Both the position numbers and the translations under genes were made by a program. Below are positions 1 through 5,086 of a stretch of DNA of 5,086 bases, one piece after another. The notes beneath the pieces are model-generated. The model was not told the DNA's origin and made no database searches. It saw only the letters and a list, made by a program, of their open reading frames with translations. The DNA is taken from assembly GCA_910587305.1 (NCBI GenBank), contig CAJUKV010000109.1, positions 1 through 5,086 of the forward strand, given 5' to 3'. The DNA comes from an uncultured Lachnospiraceae bacterium (lineage in GTDB: Bacteria; Bacillota; Clostridia; Lachnospirales; Lachnospiraceae). How positions within the stretch are numbered: the first letter of the stretch is position 1; each line of letters opens with the position of its first letter.

Positions 1-56
1 TTGTTGCTTGTTTTTGAAAAAAGTTTACAAATACACTTGACAATCTTTCTCTGAGC

Positions 57-794
57 ATGCGGATGGACATAAGCTTACTTTTCTGTCTTGGCGTGGTCAT
101 AATTTTAATGGCCTGCCTGATATGGATTCTTACACTGCATCAGAAACTCAGAAGAAGATATGAGACGTTAGCGGAAAGCCATAACAGCATTCAGGAACTG
201 AACGGAAGGCTGCGGAGCCAGCGGCATGATTACTTAAATCATCTGCAGGTGGTGTACGGTATGTTAGAGCTGGGCGAATATAAAGAGCTTTACGATTATC
301 TGGCGCCGATTTACAAAGACATGATGAAAGTGGGAAAGGCGATCAGGACGTCCATACCTGCGGTCAACGCCCTGCTTATGGCGAAGATGGGAACGGCGGA
401 GGCTGAAAATATCGACTTTTATGTGGAAGTGAAGTCCGACCTGAAAAAGCTAAAAATTGAGCCATGGGAACTATGCAAGGTGCTTTCAAATTTGATAGAC
501 AATGCCATAACAGCCCTGAAGGAGAAAGAAGGGGATAAGAAAATGGCGCTGGATATCAATGAGGAGAGAGACTTTTATGTGTTTGTGGTTTCCGATAACG
601 GCCCGCCTGTTTTGGAGGAGCATAAAAGCCTGATATTTAGACAGGGATTTTCTACCAAACAGGAGGAAGGCCACGGAATGGGCCTTTACATTGTGGCAGG
701 TATTTTAAAGGAAAATGGCGGCAGCATACAGGTGGACTCTAAGGAGGAGGAAACAAGCTTTACGGTTAAATTTGCAAAGGAGGTGGAGGCATAA
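57..794 (+). CDS. Membrane-anchored sensor histidine kinase (Spo0B/citrate-type H-box, GHKL ATPase)
   Basis: Predicted to autophosphorylate on histidine and pass the phosphate to a response regulator, most likely the LytTR protein at 2447-3193. Residues about 5-27 form a single hydrophobic helix, and 29-55 look like a coiled coil. The H-box reads RHDYLNHLQ, with phospho-acceptor H57. An N-box (NLIDNA, N149), a G1 box (SDNGP, D180) and a G2 box (GHGMGL, 205-210) follow, so the ATP-binding domain appears complete. At 245 residues it is short: there is no extracellular loop, PAS or HAMP region, so the signal is probably sensed in or next to the membrane. The start is uncertain. ATG 57 and ATG 63 both lack a clear Shine-Dalgarno site, and an in-frame stop at 15-17 limits any extension. 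The next gene starts directly after its stop codon, which suggests translational coupling. The function class is secure; the signal is unknown. Confidence 0.9.
   Translation: MRMDISLLFCLGVVIILMACLIWILTLHQKLRRRYETLAESHNSIQELNGRLRSQRHDYLNHLQVVYGMLELGEYKELYDYLAPIYKDMMKVGKAIRTSIPAVNALLMAKMGTAEAENIDFYVEVKSDLKKLKIEPWELCKVLSNLIDNAITALKEKEGDKKMALDINEERDFYVFVVSDNGPPVLEEHKSLIFRQGFSTKQEEGHGMGLYIVAGILKENGGSIQVDSKEEETSFTVKFAKEVEA
778..789 (+). promoter_or_regulatory. Ribosome binding site for the NfeD gene
   Basis: AGGAGGTGGAGG lies inside the last codons of the kinase gene. It offers two overlapping Shine-Dalgarno cores: AGGAGG, 11 bases before TTG 795, and GGAGG, 5 bases before it. GGAGG also lies 11 bases before an in-frame ATG at 801, so the exact NfeD start (795 or 801) is not fixed; the difference is two residues. 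Confidence 0.75.
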
Positions 795-1271
795 TTGGAT
801 ATGGCTATGATGATTGGTATCATACTATTGATTGCCGGGTTTGTGCTGGTCGGGGTGGAGATGGTGGTGCCAGGGTTTGGAGCGCCGGGGATTTCAGGAA
901 TTGTGTGTCTGGGAGCGGGGATTTTTCTGACCGCCGATTCCATAGAGCAGGGAATTTTGATTACGGTAGTAGTGATAGTGGCTCTGGGAATTTTGATGAC
1001 AATGATGATGGGATTTTTGTCCCAGAAAAAATTTAAGTCGCCGATTATTCTGGATACGGATGTGAGGGCGGATACGCTGATAGATTCGTCGGATCTTACC
1101 TATCTGTTGAATAAGGAAGGCATTGCCGCTACGGATTTAAAACCGGCGGGAAAGGGAGATTTTGAAGGGGTTGAGCTGGATATTTTTTCGGAAGGGCAGT
1201 ATATCAGAAAAGGAACCCGGATTATAATCAGCAAGGTGAATCAAAAGAAGCTTATGGTAAAGGAACTTTGA
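795..1271 (+). CDS. Short NfeD-family membrane protein, partner of FloA
   Basis: NfeD-like proteins pair with flotillins and are thought to help their membrane assembly, as YqeZ and YuaF do with FloA and FloT in Bacillus subtilis. This 158-residue protein has hydrophobic segments at about 4-24, 33-49 and 53-75, with the turn motif PGFGAPG between the first two. A linker follows, then a C-terminal OB-fold-like domain (about 108-158) that begins GIAATDLKPAG, the usual NfeD signature, and contains GVELDIFSEG and a basic TRIIISKVNQKK strand. No N-terminal ClpP-like serine protease domain is present, so this is the short form. It starts with TTG directly after the kinase stop (TAA 792-794); ATG 801 is the alternative. 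Placement next to floA supports the call strongly. Confidence 0.9.
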   Translation: MDMAMMIGIILLIAGFVLVGVEMVVPGFGAPGISGIVCLGAGIFLTADSIEQGILITVVVIVALGILMTMMMGFLSQKKFKSPIILDTDVRADTLIDSSDLTYLLNKEGIAATDLKPAGKGDFEGVELDIFSEGQYIRKGTRIIISKVNQKKLMVKEL

Positions 1272-1322
1272 GAGGGGTTAGACGCTTCCATACTTTATGA
1301 GGCAGTTTGTCAGGAAAAGAGC

Positions 1323-1373
1323 TTGCGCTTGCGCTGTGGCCGCAGGCTCCGGAGGGCGTAAAGCGCAGCGCAG
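1323..1373. repeat. GC-rich hairpin / possible REP-like element in the nfeD-floA gap
   Basis: In the 115-base gap between nfeD and floA, GCGCTTGCGCT (1325-1335) pairs with AGCGCAGCGC (1362-1371), leaving one bulged T. T1324-A1372 and a T1323-G1373 wobble extend the stem. The 26-base loop contains the palindrome CTCCGGAG (1347-1354). No T-run follows, so it does not look like a simple terminator. It could slow read-through, stabilise the floA end of the message, or be a small dispersed repeat. Its stem ends only 13 bases before the floA start codon. Confidence 0.55.
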
Positions 1374-1386
1374 AAATGAGGGAAAA

Positions 1387-2373
1387 ATGATAGGTAAAAT
1401 TGTATTATTAGGGATAATATGTCTTTTGGTAGTGATATTTTTTGTGTTTGTGCCGGTAGGATTATGGATTTCAGCCGTCGCATCTAATGTGAAGGTGGGG
1501 ATTTTTAACCTGGTTGGTATGCGGCTTAGGAGGGTGATGCCGGCTAAAATTGTTTTCCCTTTGATAAAAGCCACAAAGGCAGGGATTGATGTTAAGGTAA
1601 ACCAATTGGAGGCGCACTATTTAGCGGGCGGCGATGTGGACAGTGTGGTAAACGCATTGATAGCGGCTGAAAGAGCGGGTATGGACATTTCTTTTGAAAA
1701 GGCTTCGGCTATTGATTTGGCGGGCCGCGATGTGTTTGAGGCGGTTAGGATGAGCGTGACGCCTAAGGTAATCGAGACGCCGCTGATTTCCGCGGTTGCC
1801 AAAAACGGCATTGAGCTTTTGGTGAAGGCGAGGGTTACGGTGAGAACAAATATCGACAGGCTGATTGGCGGCGCGGGGGAGGCTACCGTTCTTGCCAGAA
1901 TTGGCGAGGGTATTGTCACCACGGTGGGGTCTGCTTTAAGCCATGACGCGGTTTTGGAAAATCCTGATGAAATATCCAAGCTTGTCCTGGAAAAGGGACT
2001 GGATTCGGGAACTGCCTTTGAAATTATTTCCATAGATATAGCGGATATCGATATCGGCAGGAATGTGGGGGCTACCTTGCAGAGCCTTCAGGCGGAGGCC
2101 GACAACAAGATTGCCCAGGCCAGAGCGGAAGAAAGACGGGCTATGGCGGTAGCCTTAGAACAGGAAATGCGCGCGGCTGTGGTTCAGGCGGAGGCTGAAA
2201 TACCGAAGGCTATGGCCCAGGCATTGCGGGAGGGACATATTGGAGCGGTTGACTATTATAAGCTGCAAAATGTGCTTGCGGATACGGAAATGAAAAAGAG
2301 TATTGGCACAGGGGTTAATGCATATGCGGAAAATAAGAAGGATAACAGATTGGAAAATCAGTCCGGCAGCTGA
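1387..2373 (+). CDS. floA: Flotillin-like protein FloA
   Basis: FloA is a membrane-bound scaffold that forms ordered membrane microdomains and influences signalling, secretion and cell-wall synthesis. Residues 5-33 are a hydrophobic membrane-inserted segment ending FVPVGLWISA. The SPFH domain follows, with segments I recognise from the B. subtilis protein: LVGMRLRRVMP, NQLEAHYLAGG, AAIDLAGRDV-like AIDLAGRDVFEAV, PKVIETP, GLDSGTAFEI and SIDIADIDIG. A coiled coil rich in EA motifs (about 232-275) and the conserved ALREGHIGAVDYY region complete it. The 328-residue product is close to the 331 of B. subtilis. ATG 1387 is chosen because AGGG (1379-1382) precedes it and the membrane segment follows at once. 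An in-frame ATG at 1297 would add 30 residues translated from the hairpin region and lacks a placed ribosome site. The coiled coil appears one heptad shorter than in B. subtilis. Confidence 0.97.
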   Translation: MIGKIVLLGIICLLVVIFFVFVPVGLWISAVASNVKVGIFNLVGMRLRRVMPAKIVFPLIKATKAGIDVKVNQLEAHYLAGGDVDSVVNALIAAERAGMDISFEKASAIDLAGRDVFEAVRMSVTPKVIETPLISAVAKNGIELLVKARVTVRTNIDRLIGGAGEATVLARIGEGIVTTVGSALSHDAVLENPDEISKLVLEKGLDSGTAFEIISIDIADIDIGRNVGATLQSLQAEADNKIAQARAEERRAMAVALEQEMRAAVVQAEAEIPKAMAQALREGHIGAVDYYKLQNVLADTEMKKSIGTGVNAYAENKKDNRLENQSGS

Positions 2374-2430
2374 TTTTTATCAATTGTCAATTTAACTTGA
2401 GAGTATTCATTTGCAGGCCGGGAAGGGAGC

Positions 2431-2454
2431 ATGGTTATTAAAATAGATGATTAA
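2431..2454 (+). CDS. Possible 7-codon leader ORF overlapping the response regulator start
   Basis: ATG 2431 opens a short frame (MVIKIDD) that ends with TAA at 2452-2454, overlapping the first codons of the response regulator (ATG 2447) in another frame. GGAAGG (2421-2426) lies 4 bases before it, whereas the regulator ATG has no Shine-Dalgarno match at normal distance. It could load ribosomes and couple translation to the regulator, but a frame this short can arise by chance. Confidence 0.25.
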   Translation: MVIKIDD

Positions 2455-3193
2455 AGTAATGGTGATAGATGATGAGCCGGAAATCAGGAAATTGCTGCAT
2501 AAAATGGTTGAAAAACAGGCGGATTATCAGGTGGTATCCGAATGCGGCGATTTTACCGGCGCTGTGGTTGATTTTGCTAAATATAAGCCGGATGTGGTGT
2601 TTATGGATATAGATTTAAACGGTGAGAGCGGGTTAGAGTGCGCGAAGGTGCTGACCGAATTAAATCCCAGGCTTAAGGTAATTTTTGCCACGGCCCACAG
2701 TGAATATATGGCGAATGCTTTTGAAATTTATGCCTTTGATTATCTGGTAAAGCCCTTTAACATGGAGCGGGTTATCAAGACTCTAAACCGAATCAGAAAC
2801 AGTATGGAAGGATACCACGGGGCGGATTTAAAACCGGCTGATAAGGTGACAAGGCCGGAGCATCACAGAGATAAGCTTTTTATAAAAGGGAAAGAACAGG
2901 CTTCATTGCTTGATGTGGATGAAATTATTCTGGTGGAAAGGCTGGAAGGTTATACGAATATTGTGACTTTGGGAGAGCAGTACAGAACGTCCATCTCCTT
3001 AGGCGAACTTGAGGAAAAGTTAGGTCAGGAAACATTTATGAGATGCCACAAATCTTACATTATCAATATAGCGAAGGTTACGAAAATAGAGCCTTATGGG
3101 AGATGGACGTATGTGGTGAAATTTAAAGGCACGGACGCAACCGCGCTTATGACGGCGCAAAAGTATGAAGAAATGAAGCAGATGTTTGCATAA
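2447..3193 (+). CDS. LytTR-family response regulator
   Basis: A DNA-binding response regulator of 248 residues, probably activated by the kinase at 57-794. The receiver domain (about 1-120) has the acidic pair D8/D9, phospho-acceptor D54 in MDIDL, the switch residue T82 in ATAHSEY, and K102 in DYLVKPF. A linker rich in charged residues leads to a LytTR domain (about 141-247) with the typical FMRCHKSYIINIAKV element at 198-212 and a short C-terminal helix. LytTR proteins bind direct-repeat DNA sites and usually pair with GHKL-type kinases that have an HDxxNH-like H-box, as here. The MIKVMVIDDE opening is normal for receivers and supports ATG 2447; ATG 2459 is in frame but would cut the first strand. 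The nearest purine-rich site is too far from 2447, so translation may depend on coupling. It follows floA by 73 bases. Confidence 0.95.
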   Translation: MIKVMVIDDEPEIRKLLHKMVEKQADYQVVSECGDFTGAVVDFAKYKPDVVFMDIDLNGESGLECAKVLTELNPRLKVIFATAHSEYMANAFEIYAFDYLVKPFNMERVIKTLNRIRNSMEGYHGADLKPADKVTRPEHHRDKLFIKGKEQASLLDVDEIILVERLEGYTNIVTLGEQYRTSISLGELEEKLGQETFMRCHKSYIINIAKVTKIEPYGRWTYVVKFKGTDATALMTAQKYEEMKQMFA

Positions 3194-3261
3194 AAAGACA
3201 TGGAGTCGTCTTCCTGTAACGTTAGTTTGAATGTTGTCGTTCGCGTTATCTCCTTCATGAC

Positions 3262-3302
3262 AAAAAATAGAGCATATAGATTTTCAGTTTCTATATGCTC
3301 TA
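3262..3302 (-). terminator. Rho-independent terminator of the minus-strand Rpn gene
   Basis: A perfect 13-bp inverted repeat, TAGAGCATATAGA (3268-3280) against its complement (3290-3302), encloses a 9-base loop. Six A residues at 3262-3267 become a U-run on the minus-strand transcript. The hairpin starts 38 bases past the stop of the Rpn gene. On the plus strand no T-run follows it, so it is a poor terminator for the response regulator. Confidence 0.85.
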
Positions 3303-3340
3303 ACGCTATTACTATATTTGATTTGGATTGATATGAATGA

Positions 3341-4201
3341 CTACGCTAACTGCATGACCTCGGCTTCAAGTTCCTTTAATTCGTCTAATGACAATAAGGG
3401 AACACATAGAGCAACTTCATCAAGTGATAACTTTCCCATTTTTATCATTCTTTCCGCTGTTTCTCTCGCTTCATCGCGCCTTTCACTTTTAATAAACGAC
3501 TTCATTATCTGTTCTTCATCAAACAAACTCATCATAATCGTCACAACCTCCTTTTCCCTGTCAAGCAAATATTCCTTTAAGACGTTCCTGTCTTTGCATA
3601 TGCGGATCGTTTCCGTAACTGCCTTTTGTGTCATTCCATGCTGTTTTGTCTGCTCGTTAAAAACTTTGCAGAAAATAATGTACTGGTTGATAATATCATC
3701 TGTATCACTTTCATAAATTACTTTGGCTTTGACCTCAATGCCAATATCCGCGCTCTCGAAAAATTCCTCTGACAATAATAGCTTTTCGGGTTTTCTTCCT
3801 TTATTGCCTGTAAATATTACGTATAGTTCAGGTTTGGGCATTTTTACTTTCTTGCTTTTATAATAGTCTTGGCAGGTACGTTGAAAATATTCATGATAAC
3901 TTTGCGCCAGATACAACAAAACCCTTACTAAAATATTTACCGTCCATGTAGATTGCGCTTCTACAAGTATCATTAGCTTATTATTGGCAATAAAGCCTAA
4001 ATCATTATACAGGTTATCAGTCAATACATTTGTGATCGTTACATCTGTAAGGGAATCCTCTGTCGCTGTCTCGTCCTCAGGGTGGAGCGTTTTATACAGC
4101 TTTAGCAGATAACGCTTGTTTTGAAAAAGGTCAAAAAACACACTGTTTTTTGCAGTACGCTTTGCTTTTATCTCCTGCGTCTGTTTTGGATTGTCCTGCA
4201 C
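3341..4201 (-). CDS. Rpn / PD-(D/E)XK nuclease family protein (putative transposase-like)
   Basis: A member of the Rpn-like PD-(D/E)XK group, common in multiple copies in gut clostridia. Relatives include DNA endonucleases that promote RecA-independent recombination, and database names often say transposase. The product is 286 residues. The likely nuclease core is YNDLGF (D67), then LMILVEAQ, giving E81-x-Q83 as the usual ExQ metal-binding variant. Conserved flanks include HPEDETATEDSLTDVTI before it, and STWTVNI and KPELYVIFTG after it. The tail has a charged helix and a final MGKLSLDEVA segment, typical of the family. GTG 4201 is chosen as start because GAGGTG lies 5 bases upstream and the product then begins QDNPKQTQ, as I recall for relatives. 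A GTG at 4234 would add 11 residues but has no placed ribosome site. It has its own promoter and terminator and converges on the response regulator. Activity in this copy cannot be judged. Confidence 0.85.
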   Translation of the reverse strand: MQDNPKQTQEIKAKRTAKNSVFFDLFQNKRYLLKLYKTLHPEDETATEDSLTDVTITNVLTDNLYNDLGFIANNKLMILVEAQSTWTVNILVRVLLYLAQSYHEYFQRTCQDYYKSKKVKMPKPELYVIFTGNKGRKPEKLLLSEEFFESADIGIEVKAKVIYESDTDDIINQYIIFCKVFNEQTKQHGMTQKAVTETIRICKDRNVLKEYLLDREKEVVTIMMSLFDEEQIMKSFIKSERRDEARETAERMIKMGKLSLDEVALCVPLLSLDELKELEAEVMQLA

Positions 4202-4206
4202 TTTAA

Positions 4207-4212
4207 CACCTC
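4207..4212 (-). promoter_or_regulatory. Ribosome binding site deciding the Rpn start
   Basis: Read on the minus strand this is GAGGTG, 5 bases before GTG 4201. It favours 4201 over the longer reading from GTG 4234, which has no comparable site at the right distance. Confidence 0.7.
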
Positions 4213-4268
4213 GATTTCTAAAAATATGTAACACAAGATACGATATATCCTACTCCTGCCATACTTCA

Positions 4269-4297
4269 ATTATATAAAAAAACGCCTGTCTTTACAA
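4269..4297 (-). promoter_or_regulatory. Sigma-A-like promoter of the Rpn gene
   Basis: On the minus strand, TTGTAA (4297-4292) and a perfect TATAAT (4274-4269) are separated by exactly 17 bases. Transcription would begin near 4262, giving a leader of about 60 bases before GTG 4201. This is the clearest promoter in the window. Confidence 0.75.
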
Positions 4298-4443
4298 TAA
4301 AATTCACATTAAGATTGATAAATCTTTTCGCCGCATCTGGGCATTTTCTTTGCCGTTTCGGTCAGTGCTTTTTATGGTCTGATATTTCCACTGTTTTCTG
4401 TTCCGCTTTCCAACTTTCTGCTGTTAGGTATTTTTGTTAATGA

Positions 4444-4488
4444 GGGGGAACACGCTCCCTGTTTTCATCAGGGATATCCCCCTTTTTT
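4444..4488 (+). terminator. Strong plus-strand terminator with no obvious gene before it
   Basis: GGGGGA (4444-4449) pairs with TCCCCC (4477-4482). Inside, TCCCTG (4456-4461) pairs with CAGGGA (4469-4474) around a 7-base loop. Six T residues (4483-4488) follow. The reverse strand has no T-run after the stem, so it acts on plus-strand transcripts. No plus-strand gene lies between the response regulator and this site. It may end an unseen small RNA, or be the original terminator of the upstream operon. Confidence 0.8.
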
Positions 4489-4547
4489 GTGTATTGTGTT
4501 TATAGTTCATAACTCCATAACTGCGATAGAAATTGTTGATTCCGCTA

Positions 4548-4577
4548 TTGATAAACAGGGCAAAAATAGGTTATGAT
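4548..4577 (+). promoter_or_regulatory. Probable sigma-A-like promoter of the last gene
   Basis: TTGATA (4548-4553) and TATGAT (4572-4577), each five of six to consensus, are 18 bases apart. Transcription would start near 4584, about 70 bases before ATG 4655. A second TATGATAA copy occurs at 4616-4623 but has no good -35 element. Confidence 0.5.
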
Positions 4578-4654
4578 AAAATTTAGTATTTTATGGAAGT
4601 TTTGTTTATTGTGTGTATGATAATATGTTCTGCTTATCGTATGTGGGGTGAAAA

Positions 4655-5086
4655 ATGAAGCTTTTGTTTGCCATATTGAGCATCCTTTTGTTTCTCATAG
4701 GGGTGAAGACGCATAAGAAAATTCATGCCATTGCCGGTATTGCTTTTATGGCAATGCTGCTTGTATCAATTGCAACGGAAATAGTGAATGAAGGCCGTGC
4801 AGGCGTATGGCTTGCAGAAATCAGGGAAGGTATACCACAAAATGGGGATTTGGAAACGACAGGGGCGGCGGCAACGGCAGAGGCGCCGGAAGCTACAATG
4901 CAGCCGATGGAAGGAGTATCAAGTCCTACAAGAGAACCATCCCGAAAAGAAACGGCAAGCTTTACAAGAGAACCGTCCCAGAATGAAACGGCAAGCCCTG
5001 CAAGGAAGCCGGCACCAAACGAAACACTAAGACCTACAAGGGAGCCAGTTCTAAACAAAACGCCAAGTCCTATAGAACAGTCGGCT
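4655..5086 (+). CDS. Two-helix membrane protein with a Pro/Thr/Glu-rich repeat region (3' end missing)
   Basis: The frame is open from ATG 4655 to the window edge (144 codons), so the C-terminus is not seen. GGGGTG (4645-4650) precedes the start by 4 bases. Two hydrophobic helices, at about 3-17 and 23-41, are separated by the basic turn VKTHKK. By the positive-inside rule the turn is cytoplasmic and both ends face outward. From about residue 62 the chain turns polar and low in complexity, rich in Ala, Thr, Pro and Glu. From residue 90 it consists of 12-residue repeats such as SPTREPSRKETA. The repeats look like a flexible stalk that could carry a C-terminal domain beyond the window. I do not recognise the family. 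Amino-acid periodicity, membrane segments and the ribosome site support a real gene in this frame over the overlapping frames on either strand. Confidence 0.75.
   Translation, partial: MKLLFAILSILLFLIGVKTHKKIHAIAGIAFMAMLLVSIATEIVNEGRAGVWLAEIREGIPQNGDLETTGAAATAEAPEATMQPMEGVSSPTREPSRKETASFTREPSQNETASPARKPAPNETLRPTREPVLNKTPSPIEQSA
4922..5086 (+). repeat. 36-bp in-frame tandem repeats
   Basis: Four full units (4922-4957, 4958-4993, 4994-5029, 5030-5065) and a partial fifth run to the window edge. The protein units are SPTREPSRKETA, SFTREPSQNETA, SPARKPAPNETL, RPTREPVLNKTP and SPIEQSA. Units 1 and 2 agree at 29 of 36 bases by my count; later units are more diverged. The period is a multiple of three, so unit gain or loss would keep the frame. 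Confidence 0.85.

Larger units (their letters stand above)
4235..4654. other. Intergenic region between the divergent Rpn gene and the last gene
   Basis: These 420 bases hold no convincing gene. They contain the minus-strand promoter of the Rpn gene (4269-4297), a plus-strand terminator (4444-4488) and a probable plus-strand promoter (4548-4577). The stretch 4300-4440 is T-rich on the plus strand. It carries open frames on both strands that lack start codons and ribosome sites, and could be a decayed remnant or untranslated sequence. Confidence 0.6.

Noticed and set aside
37..42. Perfect TTGACA -35 hexamer before the kinase
   Set aside because: No -10 element at 16-18 bases, and the start would fall inside the coding region.
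1297..1386. N-terminal extension of FloA from ATG 1297
   Set aside because: It translates the GC-rich hairpin, has no ribosome site at a workable distance, and puts 30 basic residues before the normal FloA membrane segment.
3218..3226. AACGTTAGT, a match to the LytTR half-site pattern
   Set aside because: It is downstream of the regulator with no good second repeat at the usual spacing and no promoter beside it.
3200..3331. Plus-strand 43-residue frame after the response regulator
   Set aside because: No ribosome site, and it runs across the hairpin terminator of the opposite gene.
3318..3716. Plus-strand 132-residue Ser-rich frame
   Set aside because: It lies antisense to the Rpn gene, which has recognisable family motifs.
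4202..4234. Longer Rpn product from GTG 4234
   Set aside because: No ribosome site at the right spacing; GAGGTG points to GTG 4201, and relatives as I recall them begin near that residue.
4304..4423. Minus-strand open frame of about 39 Lys/Arg/Gln-rich residues upstream of the Rpn promoter
   Set aside because: No start codon in the first part and no ribosome site; it may be a remnant but cannot be supported as a gene.
4314..4555. ATTGATAAA direct repeat at 4314-4322 and 4547-4555, considered as a target duplication
   Set aside because: Only nine AT-rich bases, and the interval does not bracket the Rpn gene.
4322..4576. Plus-strand open frame of about 84 hydrophobic residues
   Set aside because: It has no ATG or ribosome site at its beginning, runs through the terminator hairpin, and its hydrophobicity follows from the T-rich sequence.
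4788..5030. Plus-strand 80-residue frame rich in Arg, Gln and Lys
   Set aside because: It is a shifted reading of the tandem repeats; the frame starting at 4655 has a ribosome site and membrane helices.
4723..5058. Minus-strand 111-residue frame over the repeat region
   Set aside because: It is an antisense shadow whose apparent repeats simply mirror the 36-bp period.

Overview
The window looks like chromosomal DNA from a Gram-positive clostridium, most probably a Lachnospiraceae relative. The grounds are a FloA closely resembling the Bacillus subtilis protein, a LytTR-type response regulator, purine-rich Shine-Dalgarno sites, TTG and GTG starts, and a clostridial-style Rpn/PD-(D/E)XK gene. 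This is inferred from the proteins; no taxonomic marker gene is present.

Positions 57-3193 hold four co-directional genes on the + strand: a small membrane-anchored sensor histidine kinase, a short NfeD-like membrane protein that begins on the base after the kinase stop codon, the flotillin-like protein FloA, and a LytTR response regulator. NfeD and flotillin are a known partner pair that organises membrane microdomains. Here the two halves of an apparent two-component system flank that pair. The kinase has one membrane helix and no recognisable sensor domain, so a working hypothesis is that it reads the membrane or the NfeD/FloA assembly and signals to the regulator. A GC-rich hairpin fills the nfeD-floA gap, and a 7-codon reading frame overlaps the regulator start.

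Positions 3194-4300 hold a convergent minus-strand Rpn/PD-(D/E)XK family gene with its own sigma-A-like promoter (TTGTAA, 17 bp, TATAAT), a GTG start behind GAGGTG, and a downstream hairpin with a U-run. It looks like an accessory insertion next to the signalling operon.

Positions 4235-4654 are non-coding. They contain the Rpn promoter, a strong plus-strand terminator with no gene in front of it, and a likely plus-strand promoter for the last gene. That gene, from 4655 to the window edge, is incomplete. It encodes two membrane helices followed by a Pro/Thr/Glu-rich stretch built from 12-residue (36-bp) tandem repeats. I do not recognise its family.
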